Of a DNA stretch of 15,580 nucleotides, positions 9,568 to 15,580 are shown piece after piece. The notes under the pieces are model-generated. The model had not been told where the DNA came from. It did no database searches and saw only the letters and a program-made list of their open reading frames with translations. The first letter of the stretch is position 1. The number at the start of each line of letters is the position of its first letter. Source of the stretch: Xanthobacteraceae bacterium (lineage in GTDB: Bacteria; Pseudomonadota; Alphaproteobacteria; Rhizobiales; Xanthobacteraceae); contig JASHSE010000094.1 of assembly GCA_030036975.1 (NCBI GenBank), positions 1 to 15,580 on the forward strand. The letters run 5' to 3'. The translations under genes and the position numbers were made by a program.

Positions 9568-10776
9568 ATGAACGAGGCGACGTTGCTCCAACCTCTGCCC
9601 GGACGTTCCGCGCGCGTCGCTTTCACCGGCAAGCGCCGTGACTTTTTTCGGCTGGTGCGTCGCGGCGCGCTGCTCGAACTGATCACCGCCGGCTTTTATC
9701 GCTTCTGGCTCTCGACCGACATCCGTCGCATCCTATGGTCGGGCACGACGATCGACGGCCATCCGGCGGAATATACCGGCACCGGTAAGGAGCTTCTGAT
9801 CGGCTTTCTGTTTGCACTTGCGATTCTCGCGCCGATTTACCTTGTCTATTTCCTCATCGGCATCGAACTCGAGCGCGCCAGAGCCTTCGCCAGCATCCCG
9901 CTGATCTTGTTCTTCTACGCCTTCGGCCAGTTCGCGATTTTCCGGGCGCGGCGTTACCGGGCGACGCGCACGGTGTGGCGCGGCGTGCGCTTCTGGATGT
10001 CGGGGTCGGGCTGGGCCTATTCGTGGCGTGCCTGCCTGTGGAGCTTGCTTGCGCTCGTGACCGTCGGTCTGGCGTTGCCGTGGCGTGAAAGCGCGCTCGA
10101 ACGGTACAAGATGCGCCACCTGCATTACGGCGACTTGCCGGGACGCTTTGACGGCGCCGGCTGGGCTCTGTTCAAGCGCGGCTTTTGGCTCTGGCTGCTG
10201 TGCGTTTGCTTCGTGGCGGCTTTCGCCGCGATAGCGCGCGTCCGATCCCATCCGGGACTATTGTTCTTGCCGGTCTTGGTCTTTTTGGTCGGAGGGCTAT
10301 TCGTCTATTGCGCCTATAAAGCCATTGTCTGGCGGTGGTGGCTTTCCGGTATCTGCTTCGGCGAGGTCTGGTTCCATTCCGATCTGCGCGCCGGCGCGCT
10401 GATGAGGCTTTATTGGGCGACGGTCGGGTGGATCGCACTTGTTGTCCTTGCCGACGTCGTTATGATTGCGCTGGTCATCCTGATCGCCGCGCTGACGCCG
10501 CTGTTCGGCGGGCATTTCACCGCGGCGGGCATGGTTCTGTTTGCGCGGCAGCATTTCTATCTCTTGCTCGGCGCAAATCTCGCGAACTACTTGGTCCTTG
10601 CGCTTTGCGTCGGCGTGCTGGCGCGGGTCTATCTCGTTCACGGGGTGTGGGGGCGCGTCGTTGTCTCGGCGACCGCGCATAATCTCGACCGCGCGGACGA
10701 TGTCCGCGCCCGTGGCGATCTGGTAAGCGCTCTCGGCGAAGGTTTTGCCGATGGTCTCGACGTCGCCGGATTCTAG
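9568..10776 (+). CDS. DUF898 (YjgN-type) multi-pass inner-membrane protein
   Basis: The 402-aa protein is rich in hydrophobic helices, with segments near residues 76-98, 105-124, 156-170, 203-222, 230-250, 284-310 and 330-355. It carries the DUF898 start pattern: FTGKRRDFFRLV (19-30), ELITAGFYRFW, then RRILWSGTTIDGHPAEYTG. The pattern repeats in degenerate form with a YKMRHLHYGD-GWALFKRGFW stretch and a final PWRE-like turn. The biochemical role of the family is unknown. The ATG at 9568 fits the family start; no strong ribosome site is visible. Its last 26 bases overlap the M48 protease gene, so the two are almost certainly co-translated and probably work together in the envelope. Confidence 0.85.
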   Translation: MNEATLLQPLPGRSARVAFTGKRRDFFRLVRRGALLELITAGFYRFWLSTDIRRILWSGTTIDGHPAEYTGTGKELLIGFLFALAILAPIYLVYFLIGIELERARAFASIPLILFFYAFGQFAIFRARRYRATRTVWRGVRFWMSGSGWAYSWRACLWSLLALVTVGLALPWRESALERYKMRHLHYGDLPGRFDGAGWALFKRGFWLWLLCVCFVAAFAAIARVRSHPGLLFLPVLVFLVGGLFVYCAYKAIVWRWWLSGICFGEVWFHSDLRAGALMRLYWATVGWIALVVLADVVMIALVILIAALTPLFGGHFTAAGMVLFARQHFYLLLGANLANYLVLALCVGVLARVYLVHGVWGRVVVSATAHNLDRADDVRARGDLVSALGEGFADGLDVAGF

Positions 10777-11887
10777 CGCTGAAACTGGTGGCGGCGCGCC
10801 GAACGCGGCCGCAGGCGGCGCGGCGGCGAAGCCAGTCACCTATTTCGACGGGATCACCAATCGCCGACACGAGGTCGCGCTTGCCTTCGGCCGCGCTCTC
10901 GAAATCAGCGAACACGGCGCCGCGGTCGCGTCATGGGCCTATGATGACCTGCGCGCAGCCGATGGCGGGCAAGATACGCTGCGCCTCAAATGCACATCAG
11001 GCCCGCCGCTGGCGCGGCTCGAAGTGCCGGCTCCGCAGGTGCAAGCTGAAATTCGAGCCCGCGCCCGATTTCTCCATGTCGAGCGTGAGACCGGCGCGCA
11101 GACTAGGCGCATCGTCGCCTGGTCGGTTGCGGCCATCGCTTCAATTGTCGCGATCGTTGTCTTCGGTATCCCGCTTGCCGCCGCGCGACTGGTGCCGCTC
11201 GTTCCGCTGTCGTTCGAGCGGCGTCTCGGCGACATGGTCGACAATCGGGTGCAGCAGATATTCAGGGGCAAAATATGCACCGGCGCAAAGGGCAATGCCG
11301 CCTTCGCCAAGCTCATCAAAACGCTGGCGCAAGCCGGTCACCTCAACATGGCATTGCGGGCGGCAGTGCTGGCCTCGCCGGTGCCCAACGCATTCGCGCT
11401 GCCTGGCGGCAAGATCTATCTGCTCAATGGGCTTTTACAGAAAGCCAATAGCGTTGATGAAATCGCCGGCGTCATTGCGCATGAAATGGGGCACGTCGCC
11501 CACCGCGATCAGACGCGCATGGTCATCCAGAACGGGGGCACGTCATTTTTGATCGGACTTCTGCTCGGCGATATCACCGGCTCGGCCGCAATCATCTTCG
11601 CCACGCGGTCGGTTTTGGCGGCCTCCTATTCGCGTGAAGCCGAGGCGGGCGCCGACGCTTTCGCGATCAGCACCATGCACGCGCTCGGCCGTTCGCCTGC
11701 GCCCATGGGCGACCTCCTGTTCCGGATCACCGGCGCACAAGGCGGCCGCACCATCGGAATTCTGGCGAGCCATCCCCTGACCGAGGACCGCCGCGCACTG
11801 ATGCGGCGCGAGGACCGCCCCGCCACCGGGCCCGAGATTTTGTCGGCCGAAGAATGGCGCGCGCTCAAGGCCGTGTGCCGGCCGTGA
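10751..11887 (+). CDS. M48-family membrane metalloprotease
   Basis: The 378-aa zinc metallopeptidase has the HEXXH motif as HEMGH at 244-248. The third zinc ligand is E298 in SREAEAGAD, matching the SRxxExEAD pattern with Gly replacing the second Glu. An N-terminal soluble domain of about 115 residues precedes a transmembrane helix at 123-148. A hydrophobic stretch (TSFLIGLLLGDITGSAAIIF, 264-283) sits between the zinc motifs, and HPLTEDRRA lies near the C-terminus. The likely role is quality-control proteolysis at the membrane, with the active site outside or at the membrane face. The start chosen, ATG 10751, has GAAGG eight bases upstream; a TTG two codons earlier is possible. It overlaps the DUF898 gene and probably shares its promoter. 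Confidence 0.9.
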   Translation: MVSTSPDSSAETGGGAPNAAAGGAAAKPVTYFDGITNRRHEVALAFGRALEISEHGAAVASWAYDDLRAADGGQDTLRLKCTSGPPLARLEVPAPQVQAEIRARARFLHVERETGAQTRRIVAWSVAAIASIVAIVVFGIPLAAARLVPLVPLSFERRLGDMVDNRVQQIFRGKICTGAKGNAAFAKLIKTLAQAGHLNMALRAAVLASPVPNAFALPGGKIYLLNGLLQKANSVDEIAGVIAHEMGHVAHRDQTRMVIQNGGTSFLIGLLLGDITGSAAIIFATRSVLAASYSREAEAGADAFAISTMHALGRSPAPMGDLLFRITGAQGGRTIGILASHPLTEDRRALMRREDRPATGPEILSAEEWRALKAVCRP

Positions 11888-11896
11888 GCGCAAAAT

Positions 11897-11925
11897 AGGC
11901 CCGCGCGTCGCGCCGCGACGGGCCT
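11897..11925. terminator. Possible hairpin terminator after the M48 gene
   Basis: AGGCCC (11897-11902) pairs with GGGCCT (11920-11925), enclosing GTCGC/GCGAC (11907-11911/11915-11919) with a 4-base bulge on the left arm. It lies ten bases after the M48 stop and before the TrmJ gene. No T-run follows, so a terminator role is uncertain. Confidence 0.35.
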
Positions 11926-11963
11926 CGACTGGATCGGGCCGCCGTGCATTAGCATTGACCACC

Positions 11964-13166
11964 ATGCCCGGGGCAGGAACTGACAGCAGCAAGGATTGGG
12001 CCGCGGGCCCCGGCCCGGTCGTGGTCCTGGTCGGGCCGCAGCTCGGCGAGAACATCGGCGCCGCGGCGCGCGCCATGGCGAATTTCGGCTTGTCGCGGCT
12101 CCGCCTCGTCAAGCCGCGGCAGCGCTGGCCGAATGACAAGGCGCGGATGATGGCGGCCGGCGCCGATCGCATTCTCGATGACGCTGTGCTGTTCGACAGC
12201 CTCACCGCCGCGCTTGCCGATTGCAGCTTCGTGCTGGCGACGACGGCGCGCGCGCACGATCAGGCCAAGCGCGTGGTCGGCGCCGCCGCGGCGGCGCGGG
12301 AGATCGCGCCGCGGATCGACGCCGGCGAAACCGTCGCGATCGTGTTCGGGCGTGAACGCAACGGGCTGGAAAACGACGAAGTGGCGCTCGCCGACCGCAT
12401 CGTGACGTTGCCGGTCAATCCGGCGTTTGCCTCGCTCAATCTGGCGCAGGCCGTGGTGATCGTGGCCTACGAATGGTTCAAACTGAAAAGCGGCGATCTA
12501 TTGCCGTTCAGTATGCCGCAGAAATCGCCGCCCGCGCCGAAACAGCAGCTGCTGGCGTTCTTTGCCTCGCTCGAACGCGAGCTGGAGCAGGTCGAGTTTT
12601 TTCGCCCGCCCGACAAACGCGAGACCATGCAGATCAACCTGCGCAATATTTTCACCCGCATGCAGCCGACGCAGCAGGACATCCAGACCCTGCACGGCGT
12701 CATCATGGCGATCGCGCAAGGCCGCAAGGGTCCGGCGCGCGGCGGCGTGCTCGACGGCGAGGAGGCCGCGATGCTGCGCGCGCTCCTTGCCGAGCACGGC
12801 GGCGGCCGGGTACCGAACGAGCGTGGGCCGGTGCGCGGCCTCGCCCGGCTCCTGCGCCGCAATCCGACCGACGCCGAACGCGCGCTGTGGCAGGCGCTGA
12901 CCAACGACCGCCGCCTCGCCGGCCGCGGCTTCAAGCGGCAGACGCCGATCGGCCAGCACATCTGCGATTTCGTCTCGTTCCCGCTGCGGCTCGTCATCGA
13001 GGTCGTTCCGCCCGACGAAAGCGCGGCAGCCGCCAAGGCGCGGGCCGACAAGTACGCTTGGCTTAAGGAGCGGAACTATAAGATTCTCGAGCTGCCGACG
13101 CGCGCGATCGAGACCGAGATGGCGGAAACGCTGGAGCGCATCGTGCGCGCAACTGGCGGCGATTGA
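11964..13166 (+). CDS. trmJ: TrmJ-like SPOUT tRNA 2'-O-methyltransferase fused to a DUF559-like domain
   Basis: The 400-aa protein joins two parts. Residues about 17-255 form a SpoU/TrmJ-type methyltransferase. Motif 1 is NIGAAARAMANFG (30-42, with R37), motif 2 is VAIVFGRERNGLENDE (124-139) and motif 3 is LPVNPAFASLNLAQAV (149-164). TrmJ 2'-O-methylates position 32 of tRNA using S-adenosylmethionine. Residues about 294-396 resemble DUF559, a PD-(D/E)XK nuclease-fold family: LLRRNPTDAERALW, FKRQTPIGQHICDFV (D335) and RLVIEV (E346). The usual acidic DG..H after that Glu is missing, here VPPDES, so nuclease activity is doubtful. Escherichia coli TrmJ is about 246 aa, so the extension is real. 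ATG 11964 is chosen; a TTG at 11955 is possible. Neither has a good ribosome site. It is 76 bases from the M48 gene. Confidence 0.85.
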   Translation: MPGAGTDSSKDWAAGPGPVVVLVGPQLGENIGAAARAMANFGLSRLRLVKPRQRWPNDKARMMAAGADRILDDAVLFDSLTAALADCSFVLATTARAHDQAKRVVGAAAAAREIAPRIDAGETVAIVFGRERNGLENDEVALADRIVTLPVNPAFASLNLAQAVVIVAYEWFKLKSGDLLPFSMPQKSPPAPKQQLLAFFASLERELEQVEFFRPPDKRETMQINLRNIFTRMQPTQQDIQTLHGVIMAIAQGRKGPARGGVLDGEEAAMLRALLAEHGGGRVPNERGPVRGLARLLRRNPTDAERALWQALTNDRRLAGRGFKRQTPIGQHICDFVSFPLRLVIEVVPPDESAAAAKARADKYAWLKERNYKILELPTRAIETEMAETLERIVRATGGD

Positions 13167-13185
13167 TCGCCGGCGCGCGCGGCGT

Positions 13186-13962
13186 TTAAGCTTTTAGCGC
13201 CTTGAGCGCCGCGGCGGCGCCGGCGCGCAGCATGGCGAGATCGCTCGACACCGCGAGAAACTTGACGCCGCGCTTGGCCAAAGCCGCGGCGCGCTCGGCC
13301 GAGTGGCAGTAGGCGCCGGGAATCTTCTTGGCGCGCTGCGCGCCGGCGATCATGGCGTCGAGATGGGCGTCGACCTCCTTCGACAGCGGGTCGACCGACT
13401 TGCCGTCCGACAGCGCAATCGACAGGTCCGACGGACCGAGAAAGAAGCCGTCGATGCCGGGCGTGCCGATGACGGCCTCGAAGTTCGCCAGCGCCGTGCG
13501 GGTCTCGATCATGGCGAGCGTGATGATGTGATCGTTGGCCTCGCGCAGATAGGTCTGCATGTCCGCTACGCCGCCGAGCGTCATGGCGCGATGCGGTCCC
13601 CAGCTGCGCTCGCCGACCGGCGGAAACTTTGCCGCGGCGGCGAAGGCGCGCGCATCGGCCGGCGTGTTGATCATGGGCGCGATGATGCCTTCGGCGCCGA
13701 AATCGAGCGCGCGGCTCACCAGCGCGAAATCGCCGAGCGGGACGCGCACGAGCGGCGCCGCGCCACCCTGACGCACGGCCGCGATGCCGGCCAAAATACC
13801 GCCGACGTCCCACAGGCCGTGCTGGCTTTCGATCGCCACCGCGGCAAACCCGTCGCGCGCCAGCGTTTCGGCAACGAGCGGATAGGGCAGGCCGCACCAG
13901 GCGGAAAACACGGTCTCTCCGGCGCGCAAATGTTTGGCAAGCGTGAAAGCAGCGATGGGCAT
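13186..13962 (-). CDS. HpcH/HpaI-family aldolase (2-keto-3-deoxy-type)
   Basis: The 258-aa enzyme belongs to the class II, metal-dependent pyruvate aldolase family, which cleaves 4-hydroxy-2-oxo acids to pyruvate plus an aldehyde. The catalytic pattern is intact. It has IESQHG with the catalytic His48, the pyruvate-binding Arg in LVRVPLGD (R73), metal ligand E153 in MIETR, and D179 in DGFFLGPSDLS. Escherichia coli HpaI uses His45, Arg70, Glu149 and Asp175, a consistent offset. Length and start (ATG 13962) match the family. SQHG replaces the more usual EHG, a variant seen in some family members. The physiological substrate cannot be told from sequence. It is 42 bases downstream of the DUF1476 gene, in the same direction, and converges on the TrmJ gene. 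Confidence 0.9.
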   Translation of the reverse strand: MPIAAFTLAKHLRAGETVFSAWCGLPYPLVAETLARDGFAAVAIESQHGLWDVGGILAGIAAVRQGGAAPLVRVPLGDFALVSRALDFGAEGIIAPMINTPADARAFAAAAKFPPVGERSWGPHRAMTLGGVADMQTYLREANDHIITLAMIETRTALANFEAVIGTPGIDGFFLGPSDLSIALSDGKSVDPLSKEVDAHLDAMIAGAQRAKKIPGAYCHSAERAAALAKRGVKFLAVSSDLAMLRAGAAAALKALKA

Positions 13963-14004
13963 GGCTTAACTCACTTCCCCTCAAAAAATCGTTGTTCGTC
14001 GGCG

Positions 14005-14328
14005 CTAGCGGCCGGCTTTGATGTCGACGATGGCCTTGGCCATTAGTTCGGTCATGTGCCGGGCGATCTGGTGATCCGATTGCGCAATGCCCTTGGCGTC
14101 GAAATCCTTGCGGATCTTGTGCATGACGTCGGGAGCGTCCGCGTCCTCGAACGCGGACATCACGACCGACAGGGCGTAACTGTCGGCTTCTGCGCCGGAC
14201 AGGCCGAGCTTTTCCGCCGCCCATAGTCCCAGCATCTTGTTGCGCCGCGCGGTGGCTTTGAAGCGCAATTCCTCGTCGTGCGCGAACTGCTGCTCGAATG
14301 CCTCTTCGCGCTTATCGAAGGTGGTCAT
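14005..14328 (-). CDS. F1-ATPase inhibitor zeta subunit (DUF1476)
   Basis: The 107-aa protein is the DUF1476 family, known from Paracoccus denitrificans as the zeta inhibitor subunit that binds the F1 part of ATP synthase and blocks ATP hydrolysis. The signature is FDKREEAFEQQFAHDEELRF at the N-terminus (residues 4-23), then ATARRNKMLGLWAAEKLGL and a helical C-terminal half ending with DHQIARHMTELM. Inhibition in Paracoccus depends on the N-terminal segment, which is present. The start at 14328 has GAGG six bases upstream; an open extension to 14421 has no family similarity and is not used. It is divergent from purC; I recall DUF1476 beside purC as a common alphaproteobacterial order. Confidence 0.92.
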   Translation of the reverse strand: MTTFDKREEAFEQQFAHDEELRFKATARRNKMLGLWAAEKLGLSGAEADSYALSVVMSAFEDADAPDVMHKIRKDFDAKGIAQSDHQIARHMTELMAKAIVDIKAGR

Positions 14329-14460
14329 GCCGCGCCTCGACGGAATTCCTGGAACCGCACGTCCTCTCGCCGCCTTGCATAGCGACGGCGTCGCGTCAAG
14401 GCAACGGGGCGGCGGGCGCAACGTCGCCGTTGCAGCGGCGCCCGCGCGGGTCTATGTCAA

Positions 14461-14489
14461 TTGTACTCCGCGTCACCATCGGCTAGCTT
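14461..14489 (+). promoter_or_regulatory. Possible purC promoter
   Basis: TTGTAC (14461-14466) and TAGCTT (14484-14489) are separated by 17 bases, 120 bases before the purC start. The -35 is reasonable and the -10 is weak. The rest of the 14329-14608 divergent spacer is GC-rich and holds no supported gene. Confidence 0.35.
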
Positions 14490-14608
14490 TGCCATCGCGG
14501 AGAGCCGCCGTGTTGAGTCGCGCCGCTTGCTGCTGCCGCCGCGGATCTCGAACCCGAACTGGAGCCACGGCAAGTCCAATGGATTTCACCAAACAACGGT
14601 ACACGCCG

Positions 14609-15376
14609 ATGAGCCGCCGTCGCCGCATCTATGAAGGCAAGGCGAAGGTCCTCTATGAGGGCCCGGAGCCCGGAACCCTGATCCAACACTTCAAGGACGA
14701 CGCGACCGCCTTCAATGCGAAGAAGCACCAGGTGATCGAAGGCAAGGGCGTGCTGAACAACCGCATCTCCGAATACGTCTTTCAGCACCTCAACGACATC
14801 GGCGTGCCGACGCATTTCATCCGCCGGCTCAACATGCGCGAGCAGCTCATTCGCGAAGTCGAGATCATTCCGCTCGAAGTCTGCGTGCGCAACGTCGCCG
14901 CCGGCTCGCTGTCGAAACGGCTCGGCATCGAGGAGGGCACCCAGCTGCCGCGCTCGATCATCGAGTTCTATTACAAGAACGACCAGCTCAACGACCCGAT
15001 GGTGTCGGAGGAGCACATCACCGCCTTCGGCTGGGCGACGCCGCAGGAGATCGACGACATCATGTCGCTCGCCATCCGGGTCAACGACTTCCTGTCCGGA
15101 CTGTTTCTCGGCGTCGGCATCCGCCTGGTCGATTTCCGCATGGAGACCGGCCGGCTGTGGGAAAACGATCTGATGCGGATCGTGGTGGCCGACGAGATCT
15201 CTCCCGACTCGTGCCGGTTGTGGGACATCAAGTCGAGCGAGAAGCTCGACAAGGATCGGTTCCGCCAGGATCTCGGCGGGCTGCTCGAAGCCTACACCGA
15301 AGTCGCCAAGCGGCTCGGCATCATGAGCGAAGGCGAGCGGCCGCAGGGCACCGGACCGGTCCTGGTCAAGGGCTGA
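14609..15376 (+). CDS. purC: Phosphoribosylaminoimidazole-succinocarboxamide synthase (SAICAR synthetase)
   Basis: The 255-aa enzyme joins CAIR and aspartate with ATP to form SAICAR in de novo purine synthesis. Its family pattern is full: RRRRIYEGKAKVLYEGP near the start, DDATAFNAKK, GKGVLNNRISEY, LEVCVRNVAAGSLSKRLG, FYYKNDQLNDPM, and the Asp/Glu-rich DFRMETG and ADEISPDSCRLWD that bind metal and substrate. The length matches alphaproteobacterial PurC. ATG 14609 is chosen because relatives start with M-x-RRRRIYEGKAK; an in-frame ATG at 14579 and a longer open frame exist upstream but are not conserved in appearance. No ribosome site is strong. In relatives purS usually follows; here a broken Uma2-like gene does. 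Confidence 0.95.
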   Translation: MSRRRRIYEGKAKVLYEGPEPGTLIQHFKDDATAFNAKKHQVIEGKGVLNNRISEYVFQHLNDIGVPTHFIRRLNMREQLIREVEIIPLEVCVRNVAAGSLSKRLGIEEGTQLPRSIIEFYYKNDQLNDPMVSEEHITAFGWATPQEIDDIMSLAIRVNDFLSGLFLGVGIRLVDFRMETGRLWENDLMRIVVADEISPDSCRLWDIKSSEKLDKDRFRQDLGGLLEAYTEVAKRLGIMSEGERPQGTGPVLVKG

Positions 15377-15392
15377 GCGCGGGCGGCGCGCC

Positions 15393-15566
15393 ATGGGCGT
15401 TCCCACCATCAAGACCGGACCGATGACGGTGGAGGAATTTTATGCCTTCACCGATACACGCCCCGATGAAGAAAAGTGGGAATTGCTTGATGGAGAACCC
15501 GTCTTAAATGCCGCGACTAGTACCCACTTTTCTTCGCAGGTGAGTCATGATTCAAGATCGGGATGA
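15393..15566 (+). pseudogene. Truncated Uma2-family (DUF820) protein
   Basis: An ORF of 57 codons starts 17 bases after purC. Its first part is the Uma2 start: MTVEEFYAFTDTRPDEEKWE (from the in-frame ATG at 15423) then LLDGEPVLNAA. From about 15511 the match ends, and the frame closes at TGA 15564-15566. Uma2 proteins run about 180-200 residues with a PD-(D/E)XK nuclease-like core, so this copy lacks the catalytic part. Breaking by an inserted element or a rearrangement is likely, and the window ends before this can be resolved. An alternative start at 15423 gives 47 residues. Confidence 0.55.
15468..15535. repeat. 13-bp perfect inverted repeat at the Uma2 break
   Basis: GAAGAAAAGTGGG (15468-15480) and CCCACTTTTCTTC (15523-15535) are perfect inverted copies separated by 42 bases. 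The left arm is in the conserved coding part; the right arm sits just after the point where the Uma2 similarity ends. A short direct repeat ATGATTC (15547-15553 and 15563-15569) follows. Confidence 0.7.
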
Positions 15567-15580
15567 TTCCCAAAGCAAGA

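Noticed and set aside
13076..14224. 382-codon minus-strand frame across the aldolase
   Set aside because: Out of frame with the clear HpcH/HpaI aldolase and the zeta subunit; Arg-rich shadow.
14483..15412. 309-codon minus-strand frame opposite purC
   Set aside because: Antisense shadow of purC.

Overview
This GC-rich window reads as chromosomal DNA of an alphaproteobacterium, most likely of the order Hyphomicrobiales (Rhizobiales). The evidence is family-level. There is a DUF1476 (F1-ATPase zeta inhibitor) gene beside purC, an alphaproteobacterial TrmJ carrying an extra C-terminal domain, a DUF898/M48 pair, and a REP-like palindromic repeat of a type common in Bradyrhizobium relatives. I cannot name the genus from the sequence alone.

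Layout, left to right. Positions 1-83 hold the start of a minus-strand gene with a signal-peptide-like N-terminus. A 325-base spacer with a REP-like element follows. Then come minus-strand kdpE and a kdpD lacking the N-terminal sensor part (409-2747), a minus-strand solute-binding-protein-like gene without a signal peptide (2977-3822), and a small two-helix membrane protein (3934-4275). A plus-strand orphan protein (4522-5019) faces a minus-strand block of three genes: monomeric NADP-isocitrate dehydrogenase (6961-9183), dimeric NADP-isocitrate dehydrogenase (5702-6913) and a DUF3455 protein (5169-5645). A 384-base divergent spacer separates this block from an overlapping plus-strand pair, DUF898 membrane protein and M48 metalloprotease (9568-11887). 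Next is a plus-strand TrmJ-type RNA methyltransferase fused to a DUF559-like nuclease-fold domain (11964-13166). Two minus-strand genes follow, an HpcH/HpaI aldolase (13186-13962) and the ATPase zeta subunit (14005-14328), divergent from purC (14609-15376). The window ends in a broken Uma2-like gene.

How the genes fit together. Most of the window is housekeeping: TCA cycle, purine synthesis, tRNA modification and ATP-synthase control. The points of most interest are four. Two structurally different NADP-isocitrate dehydrogenases lie in tandem. The TrmJ-DUF559 fusion has an altered nuclease motif. The KdpDE pair has no kdpFABC next to it and no KdpD/Usp sensor. The DUF3455 gene has an apparent signal peptide in another frame, separated from the domain by a run of six G. 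I found no CRISPR array, tRNA, rRNA or complete mobile element. All function calls rest on motif recognition by eye, without database searches.
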